Below, piece after piece: positions 6,101-11,877 of a DNA stretch of 11,877 nt. This stretch comes from DASYSA01 sp036003885 (GTDB lineage: Bacteria; Acidobacteriota; Blastocatellia; UBA7656). Within the stretch, counting starts at the first letter, position 1, and the number at the start of each line of letters is the position of its first letter. The notes beneath the pieces were generated by a model. That model was not told where the DNA came from and ran no database searches. It was given only the letters and a program-made list of their open reading frames with translations. Location: NCBI GenBank assembly GCA_036003885.1, contig DASYSA010000351.1, forward strand, positions 1 through 11,877, read 5' to 3'. The translations under genes and the position numbers were made by a program.

Positions 6101-9100
6101 TTGTCCAGGCCAGTCCTGCCTCACGTTCAAATGCGTATGGGTTGTGGTACTTGTCCGCAAGTCTGAGCGCTTCCTCACGCGAATGCGCGATCCCTGTTGC
6201 AAACGTGATACGCGCAGTCTCGCTCGCGCCGAGCCTCACCCGCTGTCTGAGTGAGAAGATTGGATCAAGAACGGCGCCTACAGTATTTGAGAGCGGTCGA
6301 CCCTCGATGACCGCCACAGGGTTGGCAGTAGTATGGCCGCGTCCCAGAAACCGCGCGCGGTCTGTCTCATACTGGACGGCTCCAATCGTCTCACCCTCGG
6401 CAACGACGACGTGCAGGCCCCAGACCTCTTCCTCGACTGGTGAGCGCCTGCGGCGCGTGGCAAGGAGCCCTCCTTCGCTCGCGATGAATTCAGTTTCGAC
6501 GAAGAGATTGCTGAAGGCCGGGTGCGCTCTATCGGCGTCTCCGGGCGCCAGCACTACCTCGAGATAACTAGTCAGCTCGATTTCGCGGGGCCGGCTCGTG
6601 TTATTGGTGACACTGATTCGACGCACTTCGGTGTTGTCTTCCGGAGAGACGATTATCTCGGTGTGCGTGGCAATTCCTGCATCGCTGCGCCGGAACTCGG
6701 CTTTGTCTTCGGCCAGCGATACTTCGTAAGATTGAGGCTTCCCGGGTACGGGCAGATAGCCCGCGGACCAAACCGCGCCGCTGCGGACATCGCGGAGATA
6801 GCAGAAGTTTCCCCAGTTATCGAGCGTAACATCTTCGCGCCAGCGACTGACTGCGATCCCGCCGCATAGCGAGTAACCGGAACCTGCAGTGGTTACTACA
6901 ACGGAGTAGTTTCCATTCGAGAGCAATTGCGTTCGGGGTGTGGGCAGGTCAGCGGAATCGTATCGTCGAGGGTCGGGCGCTGCGAGGCTTCTGCGAAGCG
7001 CGTTGGTTCTGACTTCTTCGGCGCGCGGGCTCGCGAGGATCACGTGGCGCGGAATTCGTTCCTGCAACAGCAACTCGGTCGACTGAACGAGCGGCTCCGT
7101 GTGAAAGCGCCTTTGCATGATATTGTCGTGCAGCACGTTGTCGAGTGCGACGAGGATCATGCCTTGATGGTGAACCATGAATGCTTTTATGAGGGCGCTC
7201 TTCTGATCCTGCTGCAAGCGGTCTTTCGTGTAATCAATCGATTCGTAGAAACCGTAGACTGCCAGAGCGCCTTCGCGCACGAGCCGTCGCATGTTTTCCA
7301 GGGCGGCGCGGGGCTCGACCATCGCAGCCATTACGGTGGAGTAAGGAGACACAACCAGATCATCACTCAGCCCACGCTTGAGCCCGAGCCCGGGGATGCC
7401 GAATGGGCCGTACTGGTAATTGAGTTGCAGATCGCGCGCGTTGTATGCCGATTCCGAGATTCCCCAGGGGACACCCCGCTCTCTGCCGTACTCGATCTGG
7501 CGGGCAACTATGGCGTGATGGGTTTGATCCAGAAGCGTCTCAGGATAACCGCGCATGACCAGCAGCGGCATCAGGTATTCGAACATCGTCGCCGTCCAGG
7601 ATACCAGGGCCCGGCTACCGTCAACCTGAGTGAGTTGTCGTCCGAGATGAAACCAGTGCTCTTGAGGCACGTCGCCCTTGGCAATGGCGATGAAGCTCGC
7701 CAGCCGGGATTCTGAAGCCAACAGGTCGTAGAACGCATTGTCACGCCGCCCGTCTGTGACGTTGTAGCCGATAATGAAGACCTTTCTTTCGGCATCGAAG
7801 AGAAACCGAAAGTCCATCGCGTCCATCATCGTATCGCTGCGGCGCGCGATGTCGGCATACCGCGAACCGAGATCCATTGCCGTCTCCGAGGCTTGTTCTA
7901 TCTGGCTGACCAGAATGTCCAACCCCCTGAGTGCCCTCTCTCGATTGGCCGCGAGACTTTCTTCGACCTGCTTGCGAAGCCCGGCAAATCTCGCAAGCGC
8001 CCCTTCGCAGATGGCCGCAACCTGCGAGACGGACGGCACGGCGTCCAGTGAATTGAGAATGTCGATCCACTCCGCTGCTATTTCCTCTCCACAGCTCGTG
8101 ACCGCGGGAGCGATGTGTGCTGTGAATTCCAATGACCACGGCGTCAGAGTGGCGATATCTCGTCGACGCTCGCGCAATTGATGCACAAGGGAATCGGTCC
8201 ACGATCTCAGTTGCTCAAACTGTCCTCCTCCGTGTTCGTGCGAGAGAGCGTTTACGATGTCTTCAACCTCAACGGCTTGCCGGGTGGCCGCTTGAAGCCG
8301 GGTAAGCCATTCCGACAGCTTTTCCGGCAAAGCGGAGGCCAGGGTCAGCTCGCACGATTCGATCTCGCTTCGCAACTGCTTTTGCGTGACGGCGCCCGTG
8401 CTTTGCCGAACAGCGCCGATCTTGCGCACTTCCTCGCGCATGAGCGAGATCGTGTCGATCAGGCCTTCAATCAATCGAGCATCCAACAGCGGCTGTTCTA
8501 CAACTTCGATGCACACCTGTTTCAAAGCGAGGAGGTGTCCGGCAAGATTTCCGCTGTCCACAGTCGACACGTACTGCGGCATCAGCGGCAACAGAGTTCT
8601 GGTGTCATACCAGTTGAGGAAGTGCCCGTGAAAGCGGTCGAGCCTTTCCATCGCCGCAAAGCTAAGCTCCAGTCGTTCGACAAGCTCCAGCGTGCCGATG
8701 TACCCGAAATCGCGCGCCGCTGCGGTGGACAACAACAACATTCCGATGTCGGTCGGCGAGGTGCGATGGGCAATGACCGGCCTGGGGTCCTCCTGGAAAT
8801 TATCCGGCGCCAGCCAGTTGTCCTCCTCTCCGACAAAAGTCTCAAAGAACTTCCAGGTGCGCCGCGATACAAGGCGCACGATTCGCTCATCATCCGCCCC
8901 GAGCGATTCTCCACCGGTCGGCAACCGGCGACTCATCCAATGGGCGACAATCGGTGCGGCCGCCCATACAACCAGGAAGGGTGTGGCGAACTCGAAGGAG
9001 GGGGGCCTTGTAACCGAAACCAGGACTCCAATGCCAAGCAAGGCGGCCTCAGAGGGCCACATATAGCGCCAAAACGCACGGAGGTCATGGGTGCTCACGC

Positions 9101-11877
9101 TCTCGGTGTGCGCCGCCGTCACCCATTCCAGCAGTTTCTTCTTTGAAAGGAGCTTGCGATAGAAGGTAAGCGTAATCGCATGAACCTGCAGGCAGGCCTG
9201 GTGCACGAGGAATGTCAACGAGAGGCCGACCTGCGCCGTGTTAGTTCGAAAGTCCCCCCAGACCCTCCAGAAGTGGCTCGTCCACGGAATGCCTCGAGGG
9301 TGAAGCAGCAACGCGTTGGTGGTGTGCGCGTAACACGGAAAGGCCAGGATGATCAGCAGCGCGACGGTCCAAAAGAGGCGGGATCCGGGCAAAACAGTCC
9401 ACGTCGCAGTCAGCCAGAGCAGCATTGTGGGCGCCACCAAACTTCGCCGCAGGTTGTCCAGTATCTTCCACCGGGAGATGAGCGGGAGGGTATTGCGAGT
9501 CGGACGATTGTGCGCGTCTCGGACTCGCGGAAAGAGCCAGCGCGCGATCTGCCAGTCGCCCCTGGTCCATCGGTGCTGCCGCCTCGCATATGAATCGTAG
9601 TGCGAAGGATAGTCATCAAGAAGTTCAAGATCGGTGACCAGCGCAGCGCGAGCGTAAAGGCTCTCAAACAGATCGTGACTCAACAGCAGATTCTCGGGCA
9701 CTCGATCGGCCAGCGCGGCCTCGAATGCGTCGACGTCGTAGAGGCCCTTGCCCGTGTAGATCCCTTCTCCGAACAGGTCCTGGTAAACGTCAGAGATAGC
9801 CGTCGTGTAAGGGTCGATTCCGGTGTGGCCGGAGAATATGCGGGCAAACCGGGAACGGTTTGAGCTTGTCAGCGTCATGCTTACCCGAGGCTGAAAGATC
9901 CCATACCCTTCCGTTACACGATTGGAAAGGGGGTCGAGACGGGCGTGATTGAGCGGGTGTATCGCCGCGCCGATAAGGCGGCGCGCCGCATCGCGAGGCA
10001 GTTGAGTGTCGGAATCAAGAGTTATGACATATCGAACCTTTGACAGAAACGCCGGATCCGCCGTAGCGACGATATAGCTTGTATCGCGGGCGCCACGAAG
10101 CAGGCGGTTGAATTCATGAAGCTTGCCCCTCTTTCGCTCCCAGCCGATCCACTTGCCTTCCACGGGATTCCACCCGCGGCGACGGTGGAACAAGTAGAAG
10201 CGTTCCGTCTTGCTGTCGCTGTATCGGGCATTCAACTCCTCAATGCCCTTCATCGCCGCGTCGAGTAAGCGGTCGTCATCTGGCATGTCTTCGCTGGGAG
10301 CATCGGCAAAGTCTCCGAGGATGGCGCAAAAAATGTTCTCGTCCCGATTGGCAAGATAGTGCACCTCTATGTTCTCCAAAAGAGTGCGCACAGTCTCTTC
10401 GCTGGAGAGGATCGTTGGGACTACAACGAAAGTACGCGCCGATTCGGGCACCCCGGAAGCCGTCTCCATCTTCGGCAGCGCAGTTGGCTTCACTAATATC
10501 GTGACGTCCAGATTCAAAGCGCTTATTGCGAGATCGCTGGCGGGCACGGCCAGAAACAAAGCGATCAGGATCGAGTGGAGAGGTGACGTGCCCTGCACAA
10601 TTGCATACAGGAGAAGCGGGGCCAGAATGACTCCCGTCAGGAGTGCGATCGAGCCGAGGTATACGCCGGTCGGATGTCTCAACACGTAGCGGAGCAACCA
10701 CTCTGACAGTGGCGCGCGGTATCGAACCTGTTTCTCCAGCTCCTCCCGCCCGTGATCAATTAGGTAGTAGCCGACATGTGCCCTGCGATTATCCTCCGGA
10801 GCGGGCAGGCGCGAAGCCTGGGCCAGCCTTATCGCCTGATGAGCTATCTCCTGCTCGGAGGAATGAGTCCGCTTGGCGAGCTTTTCAATGACGTGGCGAT
10901 AACGATCGCGAGTCGCGAAGTCCATGGACCGATAGGCGTCGACCGGGTCTTCCGCGAGAATAGGATCTATCAGGCTGACGCTCTCGAAGAAATCCTTCCA
11001 GTCGAGCGTCGAAAGGAGGCGCATGCTTGTAATAATGTTGCCGACGGTGACTTGCGCGGCGGCTTGCCGCTGATGTTCCTGTTGAACAACATTCTCGGTT
11101 GTTACACCCTCGCGAGCGAGTTGCTTCTCAAGCCAGTCAAGGGCGGGCCACACTTCGGGGTCCTGATCCCGCAGTCGTTGCGTAAGCTGAACGATGAAGG
11201 ATCGGTCGAGCCCCTTCTTTTTTGCAACCGCCGCTTCCAGGGTTCCGATCAACTCGTTCGCCTCTCGGCTTACGATCTCCAGCAGTCTGTCCGCGAGTTT
11301 ATCAGCCTCTTGTCTGGCATCCCGGGCCGTGACTATGCGCGTTGCCAGGCGTCGCAGGTTCTCTACCAGAGCAACTCTCAACGTGATTGCAATCGCCCAA
11401 AGCTCGCCGATCGTGAGAGGTGCTACTCGCTGGTAGGAGCGAATGAAACGCGTGAGGGTTTCAGCGTCGAGACGGCTGTCGGTGTGAGCAATCACGACCA
11501 GCGCAATCGCGTAGACCCGCGGGTAACCTTCGAGCTTGCCGTTCTCCAGCTTCGGCAGTTCGTTGTAGTAACCCCTGGGCAAGTCCTGGCGAATCTCGCG
11601 GAGCTGGTCTTCGACTATATGAAAATTGTCGACCAGCCATTCGGCTGCGGGCGAGACGGTAAATTCATCGCGGATTGCCTCGGCCAGGGCGCGATAGACG
11701 GTAACAAGCTTGCGGCCATTCTCTTCGAGTCGTGGGAAAAGTAACTGGGCGTGTTTCTTCCTGGAAGATACTTTATGGTCGGCGGCCAGCTCGGCTGCAT
11801 ACTGTTCGAGCCGTTCGACACTGAACAATTCCTCTCTGACGGGCTCTTCATCTAAGGTACTGCCCCTTCCGACTATT
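3093..11877 (-). CDS. ndvB: cyclic beta-1,2-glucan synthase (5' end outside window)
   Basis: This enzyme makes cyclic beta-1,2-glucan from UDP-glucose at the inner membrane. At least 2911 residues are present, against about 2830-2870 for NdvB, ChvB and Brucella Cgs. Numbering is from a TTG codon at 11828. An N-terminal helical region runs to about 385, then membrane helices at about 389-440. The GT84 glycosyltransferase domain has D605-S-D607, H718-D-L-F-E722 and R750-Q-H-R-W754. More membrane helices lie at about 796-963. A central domain at about 1000-1600 (W1455-G-I-S-E) corresponds to the glycoamylase-like region now linked to transglycosylation and cyclisation (GH189). Two beta-sandwich segments start near 1630 and 2105. 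The C-terminal GH94 phosphorylase domain at about 2385-2830 has GDWNDG, with Asp 2587 and 2590, and would control chain length. All domains look intact. The frame stays open upstream of 11828 to the edge, reading EEPVREE just before the TTG, so the true start is outside. The stop TAG lies in the heptamer array. No export transporter is in the window. Confidence 0.95.
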   Translation of the reverse strand, partial: IVGRGSTLDEEPVREELFSVERLEQYAAELAADHKVSSRKKHAQLLFPRLEENGRKLVTVYRALAEAIRDEFTVSPAAEWLVDNFHIVEDQLREIRQDLPRGYYNELPKLENGKLEGYPRVYAIALVVIAHTDSRLDAETLTRFIRSYQRVAPLTIGELWAIAITLRVALVENLRRLATRIVTARDARQEADKLADRLLEIVSREANELIGTLEAAVAKKKGLDRSFIVQLTQRLRDQDPEVWPALDWLEKQLAREGVTTENVVQQEHQRQAAAQVTVGNIITSMRLLSTLDWKDFFESVSLIDPILAEDPVDAYRSMDFATRDRYRHVIEKLAKRTHSSEQEIAHQAIRLAQASRLPAPEDNRRAHVGYYLIDHGREELEKQVRYRAPLSEWLLRYVLRHPTGVYLGSIALLTGVILAPLLLYAIVQGTSPLHSILIALFLAVPASDLAISALNLDVTILVKPTALPKMETASGVPESARTFVVVPTILSSEETVRTLLENIEVHYLANRDENIFCAILGDFADAPSEDMPDDDRLLDAAMKGIEELNARYSDSKTERFYLFHRRRGWNPVEGKWIGWERKRGKLHEFNRLLRGARDTSYIVATADPAFLSKVRYVITLDSDTQLPRDAARRLIGAAIHPLNHARLDPLSNRVTEGYGIFQPRVSMTLTSSNRSRFARIFSGHTGIDPYTTAISDVYQDLFGEGIYTGKGLYDVDAFEAALADRVPENLLLSHDLFESLYARAALVTDLELLDDYPSHYDSYARRQHRWTRGDWQIARWLFPRVRDAHNRPTRNTLPLISRWKILDNLRRSLVAPTMLLWLTATWTVLPGSRLFWTVALLIILAFPCYAHTTNALLLHPRGIPWTSHFWRVWGDFRTNTAQVGLSLTFLVHQACLQVHAITLTFYRKLLSKKKLLEWVTAAHTESVSTHDLRAFWRYMWPSEAALLGIGVLVSVTRPPSFEFATPFLVVWAAAPIVAHWMSRRLPTGGESLGADDERIVRLVSRRTWKFFETFVGEEDNWLAPDNFQEDPRPVIAHRTSPTDIGMLLLSTAAARDFGYIGTLELVERLELSFAAMERLDRFHGHFLNWYDTRTLLPLMPQYVSTVDSGNLAGHLLALKQVCIEVVEQPLLDARLIEGLIDTISLMREEVRKIGAVRQSTGAVTQKQLRSEIESCELTLASALPEKLSEWLTRLQAATRQAVEVEDIVNALSHEHGGGQFEQLRSWTDSLVHQLRERRRDIATLTPWSLEFTAHIAPAVTSCGEEIAAEWIDILNSLDAVPSVSQVAAICEGALARFAGLRKQVEESLAANRERALRGLDILVSQIEQASETAMDLGSRYADIARRSDTMMDAMDFRFLFDAERKVFIIGYNVTDGRRDNAFYDLLASESRLASFIAIAKGDVPQEHWFHLGRQLTQVDGSRALVSWTATMFEYLMPLLVMRGYPETLLDQTHHAIVARQIEYGRERGVPWGISESAYNARDLQLNYQYGPFGIPGLGLKRGLSDDLVVSPYSTVMAAMVEPRAALENMRRLVREGALAVYGFYESIDYTKDRLQQDQKSALIKAFMVHHQGMILVALDNVLHDNIMQRRFHTEPLVQSTELLLQERIPRHVILASPRAEEVRTNALRRSLAAPDPRRYDSADLPTPRTQLLSNGNYSVVVTTAGSGYSLCGGIAVSRWREDVTLDNWGNFCYLRDVRSGAVWSAGYLPVPGKPQSYEVSLAEDKAEFRRSDAGIATHTEIIVSPEDNTEVRRISVTNNTSRPREIELTSYLEVVLAPGDADRAHPAFSNLFVETEFIASEGGLLATRRRRSPVEEEVWGLHVVVAEGETIGAVQYETDRARFLGRGHTTANPVAVIEGRPLSNTVGAVLDPIFSLRQRVRLGASETARITFATGIAHSREEALRLADKYHNPYAFEREAGLAWTKAQVEMRHLQIDAEEAHLFQRLAGRLLYSDPSLRPRPRVLALNTRAQSGLWTYGISGDLPIALVRISDEQDLNMVHQLLRGHEYLRLKGLVFDLVILNDHPHSYIQSLQDELLRLVRMSGSQALMDKPGGVFLRRTDLMPEPDRVLLHTVARVVIVTDRGLLEEQLVRRPVEDDLPGPFVPRAPSRKHPEQALVTPQLSFFNGLGGFTDGGREYLTILAEGQWTPAPWLNVISNSKDFGFQVSETGGGYTWSANSRENRLTPWSNDPVSDPAGEAIYLRDEETGESWLPTPLPLRESEQYVVKHGQGYTIFEHSSHGIYQELLEFVPLDAPVKISILRVRNQSEKKRRISVTSYAELVLGVERSRTAPHVITEVDKETGAIFARNPYNNEFAHRVAFADMSEVERTITCDRKEFLGRNGSRAAPAALSRLKLSGRVGAGLDPCAAMQAVIELASGEERDVVILLGEGESAEEARSIANKYKQVAVATEAIGQVVTYWDELLTRVQVKTPDLAMDIMLNRWLLYQAISCRVWARSAFYQSGGAYGFRDQLQDVCALVYSKPEMAREQILRAAAHQFKEGDVQHWWHPPTGRGVRTRCSDDLLWLPFVTNFYIAVTGDHAVLEEPAPFLEAPLLAEGEDESYLQPSVSAESASLYEHCVCALDRSLAVGAHGLPLMGSGDWNDGMNRVGNEGRGESIWLGWFLHYVLTEFAHFCDERQDTPRGDHYRDHTAKLKIALEEHGWDGDWYRRAYFDNGTVLGSAQNEECRIDSIAQSWGVISGAADLHRATRAMTAVEEYLLRRGDGLAILFTPPFDRSAVDPGYIKGYVPGVRENGGQYTHGALWTLIAYTMLGEGDRAGELFALLNPINHASTRAGLHRYRVEPYVAAADVYAVWPHTGRGGWTWYTGSAGWMYRAGLESVLGFKLRGDRLQIDPCIPRGWREYEISYRLGSTLYHLLVENPHGLNRGTTKVEIDGEQQASTELVLMDDGKHHNVRITIEVGDRI

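Noticed and set aside
10776..11744. 322-codon plus-strand frame, one of several long ones opposite the glucan synthase (others near 8178-9146 and 6927-7715)
   Set aside because: Long antisense frames are expected opposite a GC-rich gene of nearly 9 kb. The sense strand encodes a complete known enzyme and these translations show no recognisable domain.

Overview
The window is moderately GC-rich bacterial DNA and has five supported genes plus the first codons of a sixth. The best match is an Acidobacteriota-type genome, possibly Blastocatellia. That placement is an inference from the gene mix and from a remembered likeness of the TPR protein and the small Cys-rich protein to proteins of that group. 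It was not tested.

Layout. (1) Bases 1-25 hold the start of a minus-strand gene that runs off the left edge. It has a good ribosome binding site and a near-consensus sigma-70-type promoter at 79-107. (2) Bases 108-408 are non-coding and contain two strong hairpins. (3) A small secreted or membrane protein with a Cys cluster (409-744, minus) faces a TPR-type repeat protein (704-1852, plus). The 5' ends of these two genes overlap by about 41 bp. (4) On the minus strand, a bactofilin gene (2280-2702) and a short uncharacterised gene (1888-2277) form a tight two-gene unit, with a promoter at 2860-2889 and a leader of about 150 nt. (5) Bases 2898-3100 hold an inverted array of 7-bp GGATYTA/TARATCC repeats. 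(6) A very large minus-strand gene from 3093 to the right edge encodes a multidomain cyclic beta-1,2-glucan synthase (NdvB/ChvB/Cgs type). Its true start lies beyond the window.

How the genes may work together. The glucan synthase would make cyclic beta-1,2-glucan at the inner membrane from UDP-glucose. The bactofilin would form a membrane-associated scaffold. Both are envelope functions, but the repeat array and a separate promoter stand between them, so they are probably separate transcription units. The Cys-rich secreted protein and the cytoplasmic TPR protein form a separate divergent pair. It resembles, by layout only, an exported peptide with a TPR-type receptor, and it is the best candidate here for an undescribed system.
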